Assembly: GCA_934272845.1 (NCBI GenBank)
Contig: CAKQSF010000022.1
Span: 1-29,832 of the forward strand
Direction of reading: 5' to 3'
Length of the DNA stretch: 29,832 nt
Source: an uncultured Prevotella sp.
GTDB lineage: Bacteria; Bacteroidota; Bacteroidia; Bacteroidales; Bacteroidaceae
Under the pieces are notes generated by a model. It did not search any database. It worked only from the letters and a program-made list of their open reading frames with translations, and was not told the DNA's origin. The translations under genes were made by a program, and so were the position numbers. Positions 1-7,430 of the stretch are shown in pieces (position 1 is the first letter of the stretch; each line of letters begins with the position of its first letter).

Positions 1-75
1 TGGGCGTTGACGGATTCGAACCGCCGACCCTCTGCTTGTAAGGCAGATGCTCTGAACCAGCTGAGCTAAACGCCC
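1..75 (-). tRNA. tRNA-Val (anticodon TAC)
   Basis: Read on the minus strand this is a full cloverleaf. The acceptor stem GGGCGTT pairs with AACGCCC. The D arm carries AGCTCAGCTGG. The anticodon stem TCTGC/GCAGA encloses loop CTTACAA, giving anticodon TAC (valine). The T arm carries GGTTCGAATCC. The discriminator A is the first base of the window, so anything 3' of it, including an encoded CCA, lies outside. It lies 26 bases downstream of tRNA-Ser on the same strand, so the two are probably cotranscribed. Confidence 0.95.
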
Positions 76-101
76 TTTTTTTTATTTGTCACGCCATATA
101 G

Positions 102-189
102 CGGAGAGAGGGGGATTCGAACCCCCGTGGCACTTTTGGCGCCTACACGCTTTCCAGGCGTGCCTCTTAAGCCACTCGAGCATCTCTCC
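102..189 (-). tRNA. tRNA-Ser (anticodon GGA)
   Basis: A class II tRNA of 88 bases on the minus strand. The acceptor stem GGAGAGA pairs with TCTCTCC and the discriminator is G. The anticodon stem CACGC/GCGTG encloses loop CTGGAAA, giving anticodon GGA, which reads UCC serine codons. The long variable arm (around GTAGGCGCCAAAAGTGCC) is typical of tRNA-Ser, and the T arm carries GGTTCGAATCC. No CCA is encoded. It is the promoter-proximal gene of the tRNA pair. Confidence 0.95.
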
Positions 190-242
190 CTAGGGGATTG
201 CTTTTACGACTTATGGCGTTGACCTCTTTGTCAATGCGGCTG

Positions 243-274
243 CAAAGGTAGTCATTTTTTTTTGTCTATGCAAA
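243..274 (-). promoter_or_regulatory. Bacteroidetes-type promoter for the tRNA pair
   Basis: On the minus strand TACCTTTG (250-243) fits the TAnnTTTG -7 box, and a TTTG (274-271) lies 20 bases upstream, the spacing known for the Bacteroides primary sigma factor. Transcription would start near 236, about 45 bases before tRNA-Ser. Confidence 0.8.
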
Positions 275-311
275 TTTTTCTTTAATTTATTTGCAAAATA
301 TGGTAAAAAGG

Positions 312-342
312 TTGTTATTTACGAAGTTTTTTCCTAACTTTG
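312..342 (+). promoter_or_regulatory. Bacteroidetes-type promoter upstream of MITE copy 1
   Basis: TTG (312-314), 20 bases, then TAACTTTG (335-342): a full match to the TTG-N19-21-TAnnTTTG consensus. The start would be near 349. The first plus-strand gene is the aldo/keto reductase at 782, so the leader would be about 430 bases long and contain the hairpin at 366-397 and the 199-bp repeat at 410-608. It is probably the original promoter of the reductase gene, moved away by the repeat insertion; that link is inference. Confidence 0.7.
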
Positions 343-365
343 CTTGCGAAAAGAACTGTTTTATT

Positions 366-397
366 ATAATGGTGGTTCTATAAATTGCCACCGTTAT
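366..397 (+). other. Hairpin in the presumed leader
   Basis: ATAATGGTGG pairs with CCACCGTTAT (10 bp including one G-T pair) around a 12-base loop. No T run follows, so it is not a classical terminator. It starts about 17 bases after the predicted transcription start. The 5' arm and loop share GGTGGTTCTA with the hairpin in front of MITE copy 3. Confidence 0.45.
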
Positions 398-409
398 ATA
401 AAACATTAC

Positions 410-608
410 TAAGTAAGTATTCAAAATTATTTTTATATATGAGTAAGTGTCCAGTCAATTATTATATGGAATATTTAATACAGTCTCTTTGGCGCATCTG
501 CTTCCTCTGTTTTCAGTCACAATGTTTACATTGTTCCCTCAAACAGAGAAAACATCTGCATCCAAATAGCCTATATTAAATATTAAAATAATTTTGAACA
601 CTTACTTA
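410..608 (+). mobile_element. 199-bp foldback MITE, copy 1
   Basis: The ends are inverted repeats of about 22 bases: it begins TAAGTAAGTATTCAAAATTA and ends with the complement of the same sequence (one mismatch). Inside, the two arms continue to pair imperfectly up to a central hairpin, CAATG-TTTA-CATTG (523-536), so the whole element can fold back. The left arm has an extra stretch of about 35 bases containing a second, degenerate copy of the end sequence. The outermost bases read TA on both sides, consistent with a TA target duplication. There is no credible gene inside. Copies of the same length lie at 13383 and 27940. Confidence 0.85.
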
Positions 609-781
609 CAATTACGTTTTGTCATCTTTCGGACTTTTATCGGTTTTAAGTGTAAGTGCGTTCAGTCGAGTAACACGCTACACTTCTTCTCTTACTTACA
701 TTTTGACCTCTAAAAAAGCCTCGAAATATAACCAAGGTAATAAATAGAATCACCCATAAAAAAGACTTTATTCTATCTACT
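609..781. other. Non-coding stretch before the aldo/keto reductase
   Basis: AT-rich, with no gene and no clear TAnnTTTG box. It contains TTACTTACA fragments reminiscent of the MITE end. No good ribosome-binding site precedes the ATG at 782, which is common in Bacteroidetes. Confidence 0.4.
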
Positions 782-1744
782 ATGAACTTAAGAGAACAAT
801 ACGTTGCAGCAGCCGACAGATATGCCGCTGAGGATAAGATGTACCGTCGTTGCGGGCGTTCCGGGGTGTTGTTGCCCAAGGTAAGCCTCGGTTTTTGGCA
901 TAATTTTGGTTATGACAGCGATTATAATAAGTGTCGCGCCATAACGCACTATGCTTTTGACCATGGTATTACACATTTTGACCTTGCCAACAACTATGGT
1001 CCTCCTTATGGAACTGCTGAAGCAACCTTCGGTAGATTGATGACAGAGGATTTTGGTCCTTATCGTGATGAACTCTTTATTGCCACTAAGGCTGGTTATG
1101 ATATGTGGCAGGGGCCTTATGGCAACTGGGGCTCACGCAAATATCTCTTTGCCAGTCTTAATCAGAGTCTTAAGCGTATGAACCTTGATTATGTAGACCT
1201 TTTTTATAGTCATCGCTATGATCCAGAGACACCGTTAGAGGAAACTCTTCAGGCTCTTGTCGATATTGTGCGTCAGGGTAAGGCTCTTTATGTCGGCATA
1301 TCCCGTTGGCCATTAGAAGCCCTAAAGGTTGCCAAAGAGTATCTTGCAGCCCATGATGTACCATTATTAATATATCAAGGCAGACTGAACCTTATTGACC
1401 GTCAGCCGCAGGATGAGGGCATTCTTGACTATTGCCACGACAATGGCATAGGCTTCATCTCCTTCTCACCATTAGCACAAGGCTTGCTGACAGATAAATA
1501 CCTCAATGGCATACCAGCCGACTCGCGCATGATGCACAGCGATTATTTAAAGCCTGATGCTTTAACGCCAGAACTCGTGGCGAAACTGCGCAAGATGGCT
1601 GATGAAGCAAAGGCAGAAGGTACCACGCTCTCTGACAGGGCATTGCAGTGGGTTTTACAACAGAAAGGCATCACGTCTGTGCTAGTCGGTGTCAGTAGGG
1701 TAGAGCAGATGGAACGAAACATTGCTGCTGCAATAAAGTGTTGA
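782..1744 (+). CDS. Aldo/keto reductase (YghZ/AKR14-like)
   Basis: A 320-residue NADPH-dependent oxidoreductase of the aldo/keto reductase fold, reducing aldehydes or ketones in the cytosol. The expected catalytic tetrad is visible: Asp67 and Tyr72 in HFDLANNYGP, Lys103 in ATKAGY and His144 in YSHRYDPETP. The start (YRRCGRSGVLLPKVSLGFWHNFG region) and the GPPYGTAE stretch resemble the YghZ/GprA group, whose E. coli member reduces L-glyceraldehyde 3-phosphate; the substrate here is not shown by the sequence. The length is normal for the family. The ATG at 782 is the first reasonable start. The next gene follows after 2 bases, so the two are probably cotranscribed. A MITE and an older-looking promoter lie upstream. 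Confidence 0.88.
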   Translation: MNLREQYVAAADRYAAEDKMYRRCGRSGVLLPKVSLGFWHNFGYDSDYNKCRAITHYAFDHGITHFDLANNYGPPYGTAEATFGRLMTEDFGPYRDELFIATKAGYDMWQGPYGNWGSRKYLFASLNQSLKRMNLDYVDLFYSHRYDPETPLEETLQALVDIVRQGKALYVGISRWPLEALKVAKEYLAAHDVPLLIYQGRLNLIDRQPQDEGILDYCHDNGIGFISFSPLAQGLLTDKYLNGIPADSRMMHSDYLKPDALTPELVAKLRKMADEAKAEGTTLSDRALQWVLQQKGITSVLVGVSRVEQMERNIAAAIKC

Positions 1745-1746
1745 TT

Positions 1747-2193
1747 ATGAATCTTCCAGAATATGAAAATATAAGAATGCGTATGGCGCAGAACGGCAAG
1801 CGAGAAGTGCTTGACGTGCTGCGCCAACGTTTCGTTGCGCTGACCCCAGAGGAGTGGGTGCGTCAGCATTTTGTGCATTTCCTAATATCTCATCGTGGCT
1901 ATCCTGCAGCATTGATGGCAAACGAGGTAGAGTTAGTTGTAGGCGAGAAACACCTGCGTTGTGACTCCGTACTGTTTGACCGAGAGCGTCGTCCACGTAT
2001 GATAATAGAATATAAGGCCGAGAGCGTTCCTGTTACCGACAAGGTGTTGCGTCAGGTCGCTACATATAATATGCTGTTGCATGTAGATTATCTCATGGTG
2101 AGCAACGGCAACACCCATCTGTGTCTGCATTATAACGCAGCGGATGGTAAGTGGCAGTATCTAGCCGATATACCTTATTATAAAGACTTATGA
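1747..2193 (+). CDS. HsdR_N-type PD-(D/E)xK protein, small
   Basis: A protein of 148 residues related to the N-terminal nuclease domain of type I restriction R subunits (HSDR_N_2 family), but free-standing and without helicase domains. The LTPEEWVRQHFVHFLI block and the core CDSVLFDRERRPRMIIEYKA are typical, with Asp and Glu-x-Lys in the nuclease positions. Stand-alone copies are common in Bacteroidales genomes next to housekeeping genes, and their role is unknown; it need not belong to the restriction locus that follows on the other strand. I chose ATG 1747; a GTG at 1738 would overlap the reductase stop. It converges with hsdR. Confidence 0.8.
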   Translation: MNLPEYENIRMRMAQNGKREVLDVLRQRFVALTPEEWVRQHFVHFLISHRGYPAALMANEVELVVGEKHLRCDSVLFDRERRPRMIIEYKAESVPVTDKVLRQVATYNMLLHVDYLMVSNGNTHLCLHYNAADGKWQYLADIPYYKDL

Positions 2194-2335
2194 GGTATGT
2201 TCAAAGCCTTGGCTTCCTCAAACTTTGCCTTCATTGTAGGATTATTTAAACTTTGTACTTGCTAATTCATAGTTCCTTCCGAATATCTCTTGGAAATCCA
2301 ACAGGCGGTTCTCGAAGTTCGTAACGTCAATAGAC
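2178..2335 (-). pseudogene. Remnant resembling a DUF2130 C-terminus
   Basis: On the minus strand, just past the hsdR stop and in another frame, the DNA reads SIDVTNFENRLLDFQEIFG followed by RNYELASTKF, a stop, and then in a shifted frame NNPTMKAKFEEAKALNIPHK to a stop at 2178. Both pieces recall the C-terminal part of Bacteroidetes DUF2130 proteins, where they are separated by roughly 40-50 residues that are missing here. The first frame also reads back into the 3' end of hsdR (KDKQQLAIAQSK). I infer an internally deleted gene fragment left downstream of hsdR; the family name is from memory and moderately sure. Confidence 0.45.
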
Positions 2336-5300
2336 TTACTCTGGGCTATAGCCAGCTGCTGCTTGTCTTTCCTCAGCCGCAAAGGCATACGAGGAATCAT
2401 TGCTGTCCGACAACTGATAAGGCGTAGTCCCCGTGTTATTTTCTATGTCCAGTCCAGCCATCTCCAGGTCGGTAATACAAGAGCCTGTTGCAAAGAAGTA
2501 CATGGTGATGATTATTTTTATGGCAGCGTCAATCTCTTGTTCTGAAGCAGTAGGCGAAATATGCGATTCGAAGTTGCGCCAACCCTTTATCAGCGTCAAG
2601 TACTGATATAACTTCTGATATTCATCATTTTCATTATACTTCAATATCCATAACGGACGTATTGCGTGTATAACATCCTTCCATGTTACGTCTTGTCCTT
2701 CATATTGAGGTTTCACCTCCTCGCCTGTCATCAAGAAGAAAAGTTTCTTGAGGTAAGCCTCATACTTCGTTACCAACAAGTTGAAACTAACAAATTTGTC
2801 CACTATTGTCGCTTTCTTGACAAACAGATCCGAGAAGGCACGAGAAATGAAAAGACCTATGCTGTCCAGACTTTCGATTGACTCCTTTCCCAATACAAAG
2901 AACACGCTGTTGAGGACTTCATCCTGTGGGCGCATATATCTGTTAACGCCAGTCAAGGTAACATCCAAGATGTCCTTTATGCATTGTTTTATCTTGTCGT
3001 TGTTTGCTTCGCTGTCTTCTTGTTCTTCTTGTTCTACCTGTACTTCCTGTTGTGTTTGTTCTTCCTCATGAAAGTCTTTTGCATTATCTAGGGTCACTCC
3101 GTCATGCAGCCATGCCGTAAGAATATCAGTTCTCTTTGTCGGGTCTAGAATGAACTCACGCAGAATATGGTCAGCCTTTGGCATAACAAGGAACGAAGGT
3201 ACTGCTTTTCCTGTTATCTTGTTCAAGAACTCACGAGTCTTTTGTAAGTCAAGTGTCTGTTTCAAGTTCTCAAAGCGATTAAACTCATTCAGGTTCTGCT
3301 CATTAACGTCACAACTCATGATGTTGAAAAGTTGGCTGGGGTTCAATCCCGTCGCCTCGCTAAGAGTCATTATCTGTTTGTGCAACTCGCTTATCTGATA
3401 TTCCGCAATATAATCATAGATGGTCTTTCCCTTATCAAGGTGCAGGTCACCGCTCTGTATGTCGTGCAGAATGATGAGAGCCGTCTGTTGATCTTTCTGT
3501 GAAAGTGAGGCAAATGTCTTGCATAGTTCTTCCAAGGCCGATTTTGTGAGTTCACTTCCCGGACCTTCCGTGTATAAGTTCTTAATGAACTTCTGGAATT
3601 TAGAGTCGATGTATTCTGCATCAATGGTGCCAGTGCCTGTCTCCGTTATATAAGTGTCTATGGCATATTCCCATGTATCCTTGTGTTCGACAGTCTCTCC
3701 GCCCTCAAAAAGTTCACGATAGCGTTGCAGCAATACATGATAGGTCTGCTCATCTATTTCCATAGTAACCTTTGTATAAGTGTCACCATGCTGAAACTCA
3801 TACACCTTCTTTTCCCAAACAAACCCTTGCAGTTTCGCCGCTTCAAGCAGATGGGTCATTTCCGAGAAACATTTTGCGAACATGTTTCTATCTTCACGAG
3901 TGTTAGGCAACTTCTCGAAGTTCTTGATGTCGTGAGAATAGAAAATATCTCGAATAGTAAGGAAACGCAGGTTAATGTTGGAGAGGTTTATCTCCAACTT
4001 ATCTACAAACACTCCCAAAGGCCTATCAACATACACATCCAAGGCATCATTGATATTCTGCTCCATCGTGTAAGGGTAACTGTAATACTTTATGATACCG
4101 AATGGCTTGTCGGGACCGAACAGACGGTTGGTGCGCGAGAAGGCCTGAATGATGTCAACATACTTCATCGTCTTGTCCACATAAAGCGTGTTCACCCATT
4201 TTGAGTCGTAGCCAGTCAGCATTTGTGTGACGACGATAAGTAGGTCTATCTGCTTGCTATGGTCGTTTTCTATGCCGATGTATGGCTTCTTGTGTGCAAG
4301 GCGCTTCGCAACATCCTTCTTGTACTTGGCATAGTTTGCCAGTTTGAAACTCATGCCATACTTGGAGTTGTAGTCCTTGAGCATTTCTACTATGGCATCC
4401 TCACGGGCAATGCCCTCGTCAGAGTTGTCGATATTGTTGTCGAATATCGCCACAACGTTCATTGACGGATAATGCTCCTTGAACAGTTTATAGTAGGCTA
4501 TCGCCTCCGGAATGTTCTTTGTTGCGAGCATGGCATGGAACTTCCCGTTCTTGCTGAGTCTGTCCCAACCTTTTATTATATCTTGCGCCACGGCAAGATG
4601 ATGCTTGTCCGTTTGATAGATGTTCTTTGGCAAATAGTGCTCTATGCCGTGAACTTGCTTGGCGTTCTCCGTATAGGTGTCGGGCATTTTCAACTCAGAT
4701 ACAAAACGGTTGTATATCTTCTGAAGTTCCTCGTCCTTGTCAATAAGTTTTAGATATTCCTCTGTCGTGCGTTTCTTCGGCTCTTCGTCAGGATTGCGGT
4801 CTTTCAGTTTAAGGTCGATATTACGGAATGCCACCAACTCGCGCAGTTCGTCCTCGTCATAGGTATTTACCATATATGGGTCAAAGCCTAACACGTTGCC
4901 GTCGGGTATGCCACTGGCAATAGTGTATTTGTGAAGCATATCGCCAAAGAGCGTTTCTGTCATAATCTCGTTCTTGGCATTCTCTTCAAACACCGGTGTG
5001 CCTGTAAAACCGAAAAACAAGGCACGGGGGAACGTGTTCTTTATGCTGATAAGCATGCTACCGAACACACTGCGGTGGCACTCGTCAACGATAAACACCA
5101 ACCGCTTCTTGCCTATCATGTCGATAATATCCTTCGATATGCCCACACCCTCCTTAATGTTGCTCATCTTCTGTATGGATGTCACTATGAGGCGGTCGTC
5201 GGCATCCGTGCTTTTCAACTTGGCAAGCAGTATGCTTGTGTCTGCCGTGTCCTGCACAGAGTCGGGGTCATCGGCAAAGCCACGGTATTCGTCCAATGAC

Positions 5301-6313
5301 TGCACCGACAGTTCTATGCGGTCGAGCAGGAATACCACCTTGTCGGCATCACCAGAGTTGGCAATAAGTTGTGCCGACTTAAACGATGTCATGGTCTTGC
5401 CCGAACCCGTTGTATGCCAGATGTAGCCACCACGGTGCTGGTGCTCATCCCAATTGGTTTTCTTCACCACATCGCTTATCTTGCTGGCTGCAAAATATTG
5501 GTAACTGCGGAGCACTTTCAGCGTCTTGTCCTTGTCATCGGCAATGGTATAGAATCCCACCATCTGGTGAGCCATCGGGATAGAGAGCAAGTCGGTTGCC
5601 ACCTGTTTCCAGTCGCTTACAACCGTGTTGTTGTAGTCCTCCCAGTGGAAGAAGAATTGTGGAGAGAAACGGTCTTCCGCTCCAGGATTGGCAAAGTATA
5701 GTGTCTCCTCTGGCGTCATTGCCACGAATATCTGCACCATCGAGAAAATGCCTTTCGCAAACACTCCCTCATGTGTGTATCGCTTCAACTGATAGCAGGC
5801 TTGGCTCACATCCACTCGGCTGCGTTTCAGTTCCACATGTACCACGGGCATACCGTTGATGAGCAGCATCAGGTCGCCACGGCGCTCGCCCGTCATTGCC
5901 TCCTTAGTCTTAAACTTAGGTTGGCGGGCTATCTGATAACGACTTTGACCTGCCGAGATTTCCTTTGGGTCAAAGATTTTAAGGTATACCTCTTTGCCAT
6001 AGTTATTCTGGTCGGCTTCATTGTCTCGCTTTATACTAATCTGTTGGCCATTGATAAGTTTGTTGACGGCATAAGGAGAGTCGCACATGTTCACTTGGTC
6101 TATCACCTGCTGCATCTCGCTCGGCGTAAGCGGATAGTCGCCCAGTTTATCGATGCCACGATTGTTGTCATAGAGTATGTTTGCCCAGTTCTGTACGAGT
6201 TCTTCCTCCGTCGGGTTCTTTATCACCTCGTTCCATCCGTGATGGAGTAGGTGCTCTGTCAATGCCTCTTCAAAGGAGAGTTCCTTGATGAAACTCTGTA
6301 TGTCGTTTGCCAT
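2336..6313 (-). CDS. hsdR: Type I restriction enzyme, R subunit
   Basis: A 1325-residue motor and nuclease subunit. With HsdM and HsdS it translocates and cuts unmodified DNA far from the recognition site. Nuclease core: Asp147 in ERRGDLMLL, then Glu161-x-Lys163 in VVHVELKRS. Superfamily 2 helicase motifs: Walker A TTGSGKT (301-307), DECH (410-413), TGTP (437-440) and a motif VI QAFSRTNRLF. The C-terminal part (LIKGWRNFESH) matches the helical region of the family. The last residues (AEERQAAAGYSPE) look unlike the family and run into the DUF2130-like remnant in another frame, so the native end may have been altered. It is separated from hsdS by about 1.1 kb of transposase and broken genes, so it may no longer share the hsdMS transcript; no clear promoter was seen. 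Confidence 0.95.
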   Translation of the reverse strand: MANDIQSFIKELSFEEALTEHLLHHGWNEVIKNPTEEELVQNWANILYDNNRGIDKLGDYPLTPSEMQQVIDQVNMCDSPYAVNKLINGQQISIKRDNEADQNNYGKEVYLKIFDPKEISAGQSRYQIARQPKFKTKEAMTGERRGDLMLLINGMPVVHVELKRSRVDVSQACYQLKRYTHEGVFAKGIFSMVQIFVAMTPEETLYFANPGAEDRFSPQFFFHWEDYNNTVVSDWKQVATDLLSIPMAHQMVGFYTIADDKDKTLKVLRSYQYFAASKISDVVKKTNWDEHQHRGGYIWHTTGSGKTMTSFKSAQLIANSGDADKVVFLLDRIELSVQSLDEYRGFADDPDSVQDTADTSILLAKLKSTDADDRLIVTSIQKMSNIKEGVGISKDIIDMIGKKRLVFIVDECHRSVFGSMLISIKNTFPRALFFGFTGTPVFEENAKNEIMTETLFGDMLHKYTIASGIPDGNVLGFDPYMVNTYDEDELRELVAFRNIDLKLKDRNPDEEPKKRTTEEYLKLIDKDEELQKIYNRFVSELKMPDTYTENAKQVHGIEHYLPKNIYQTDKHHLAVAQDIIKGWDRLSKNGKFHAMLATKNIPEAIAYYKLFKEHYPSMNVVAIFDNNIDNSDEGIAREDAIVEMLKDYNSKYGMSFKLANYAKYKKDVAKRLAHKKPYIGIENDHSKQIDLLIVVTQMLTGYDSKWVNTLYVDKTMKYVDIIQAFSRTNRLFGPDKPFGIIKYYSYPYTMEQNINDALDVYVDRPLGVFVDKLEINLSNINLRFLTIRDIFYSHDIKNFEKLPNTREDRNMFAKCFSEMTHLLEAAKLQGFVWEKKVYEFQHGDTYTKVTMEIDEQTYHVLLQRYRELFEGGETVEHKDTWEYAIDTYITETGTGTIDAEYIDSKFQKFIKNLYTEGPGSELTKSALEELCKTFASLSQKDQQTALIILHDIQSGDLHLDKGKTIYDYIAEYQISELHKQIMTLSEATGLNPSQLFNIMSCDVNEQNLNEFNRFENLKQTLDLQKTREFLNKITGKAVPSFLVMPKADHILREFILDPTKRTDILTAWLHDGVTLDNAKDFHEEEQTQQEVQVEQEEQEDSEANNDKIKQCIKDILDVTLTGVNRYMRPQDEVLNSVFFVLGKESIESLDSIGLFISRAFSDLFVKKATIVDKFVSFNLLVTKYEAYLKKLFFLMTGEEVKPQYEGQDVTWKDVIHAIRPLWILKYNENDEYQKLYQYLTLIKGWRNFESHISPTASEQEIDAAIKIIITMYFFATGSCITDLEMAGLDIENNTGTTPYQLSDSNDSSYAFAAEERQAAAGYSPE

Positions 6314-6325
6314 GATGATATGTTT

Positions 6326-6621
6326 TTAGTTGTTGTTAGGATTGTCTTTTACAATCTCCCAATGTCCGTTCTTTTTAGATCCGACCCTACATATAGTTCC
6401 TTGTTCTTGCAGCCAATTAAGTTCACGTTGTATGGTCTTTCTGCTTAAGCCCAGATACTCCGCCAAAGATTTCGTATTTAATGGGACATTTAATGGGACA
6501 TTTTCAATCTCTATAGTTTCTTGACCTGCTATTAATTTTAATATATCTCTTTGTCTTTCAGTTAGTTCATTGACGGAATTTACTGCGACATTTAATGGGA
6601 CATTAGTCTCGCTACCGTTGC
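6326..6621 (-). pseudogene. C-terminal winged-helix remnant
   Basis: About 95 codons remain open, from the inner edge of the REP arm to the stop at 6326. The text (ELTERQRDILKLIAG, then TKSLAEYLGLSRKTIQRELN and LQEQGTICRVGSKKNGHWEI) is a winged helix-turn-helix of the type found at the C-terminus of AlbA_2/Schlafen-like ATP-binding proteins in Bacteroidetes. It includes the repeated NVPLN units that such proteins often carry, encoded by 12-base repeats. The upstream part of the frame runs through REP DNA and antisense to the transposase, so no native N-terminus exists. I infer a gene truncated by deletion and RAYT insertion. It ends 12 bases before the hsdR start. Confidence 0.65.
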
Positions 6622-6724
6622 AAGGACGGGCTGAAGGCCCAATAAGCACATAGCCCAGGGCAAGCGCAGCGACACCCTGGGTGCTTGTCGTATTATCAAT
6701 AGTGCGCCCTGAAAGGGCAAAAGC
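6622..6724 (+). repeat. REP arm, left of the RAYT gene
   Basis: About 103 bases that return inverted at 7191-7297 on the far side of the transposase. It holds three palindromes: GGGCTGAAGGCCC, a pair CCCAGGG...CCCTGGG around GCAAGCGCAGCGACA-type sequence, and GCCCTGAAAGGGC. Such short GC-rich palindromes around a Y1 transposase are the hallmark of REP/BIME sequences with their RAYT. Confidence 0.85.
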
Positions 6725-6725
6725 A

Positions 6726-7181
6726 TTAATCCTTAAACACATATTCCTTGTTGTATTCCACTCCATACGATTCCAAAAACTTTCGGTACTCATCTTGAAA
6801 CGACATTTTCTTGTGATGCATACCTTGATTCTTTACATATTCCAATGTTTTCTCTACGACTGACTGGCTGACGGAGAAAACACCATATCCATTCTGCCAT
6901 GCGAACGTACTATAATATGGTTCTATTGTTTTCATCCATCTACTGCTGTTGCGTTTTATCTCCTCCACAACATGTGATATAGTGACATCTTTTGATAATA
7001 GGAATAAAATATGTACGTGGTCGCATGTTCCGCCTACCTGTATTACTTTGCAGCCTGTTGCATTAACCAATTGTCCTATGTAGGAATGAACGCGTTCGAG
7101 GTCGTTTTCACGAATAGGAACACTCGTAGTTTTGATGTGAAATATCAAATGTATGTAGATTTTGCTCAATGACTGTGCCAT
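6726..7181 (-). CDS. REP-associated tyrosine transposase (RAYT, IS200-like)
   Basis: A 151-residue Y1 single-strand transposase of the TnpA_REP/IS200 type. The HUH metal motif is HVH in GGTCDHVHILFLLS. The likely catalytic tyrosine lies in LEYVKNQGMHHKK, and the start SLSKIYIHLIFHIKT is typical. The family acts on REP palindromes and is domesticated in many genomes. The gene lies between two inverted REP arms and its stop is 1 base from the left arm. Full length, with intact motifs. It sits between hsdS and hsdR in the same direction, amid fragments of other genes, so it is probably an insertion into an older operon. No Shine-Dalgarno site is evident. Confidence 0.88.
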   Translation of the reverse strand: MAQSLSKIYIHLIFHIKTTSVPIRENDLERVHSYIGQLVNATGCKVIQVGGTCDHVHILFLLSKDVTISHVVEEIKRNSSRWMKTIEPYYSTFAWQNGYGVFSVSQSVVEKTLEYVKNQGMHHKKMSFQDEYRKFLESYGVEYNKEYVFKD

Positions 7182-7190
7182 ATTTATAAC

Positions 7191-7297
7191 GCTTTTGCCC
7201 TTTCAGGGCGTTGATGATATGTTTGTCGTAATTCATACCCAGGGTGTCGCTGCGCTTGCCCTGGGCTATGCGCTTGTTGGGCCTTCAGCCCGTCCTT
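7191..7297 (-). repeat. REP arm, right of the RAYT gene
   Basis: Inverted partner of 6622-6724. In plus-strand order: GCCCTTTCAGGGC, CCCAGGGTGTCGCTGCGC leading to GCCCTGGGC, then GGGCCTTCAGCCC. It starts 9 bases upstream of the RAYT start codon. The two arms agree almost base for base except for a small spacer difference (about 103 against 107 bases). Confidence 0.85.
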
Positions 7298-7412
7298 GTT
7301 TACGACAGTTGTAATTTTTGCAACCGTCGTCTCTTGAGACAATTCTCCATCTTCATATATTTTTTTTAGAAGTCTGGTCTTCCCTCCTGCTGATTATCTC
7401 GTCTATCGTCAT
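7298..7412 (-). pseudogene. 5' gene remnant between hsdS and the RAYT element
   Basis: Eighteen bases after the hsdS stop an ATG at 7412 opens MTIDEIISRREDQTSKKNI and stops. The first part resembles the N-terminus of AlbA_2-type proteins (RxEDQTFDxK). Across an A run the next frame continues IYEDGELSQETTVAKITTVV, which resembles a RhuM-family segment, until the REP arm. So this is either one frameshifted gene or a junction of two. Together with the winged-helix remnant at 6326 it suggests one or two accessory genes once lay between hsdS and hsdR. The family matches are from short stretches and uncertain. Confidence 0.45.
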
Positions 7413-7430
7413 AGTGTTCTTTCCTTTCTG

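Noticed and set aside
76..85. T run between the two tRNA genes as a terminator
   Set aside because: It is an A run in the direction of tRNA transcription and has no hairpin of its own.
385..579. 64-codon open frame on the plus strand
   Set aside because: It lies across MITE copy 1, is not kept open in the other copies, and has no family resemblance.
6622..6793. N-terminal extension of the winged-helix frame
   Set aside because: This part is REP arm and antisense to the RAYT gene, so it is an open frame by chance and not a native N-terminus.
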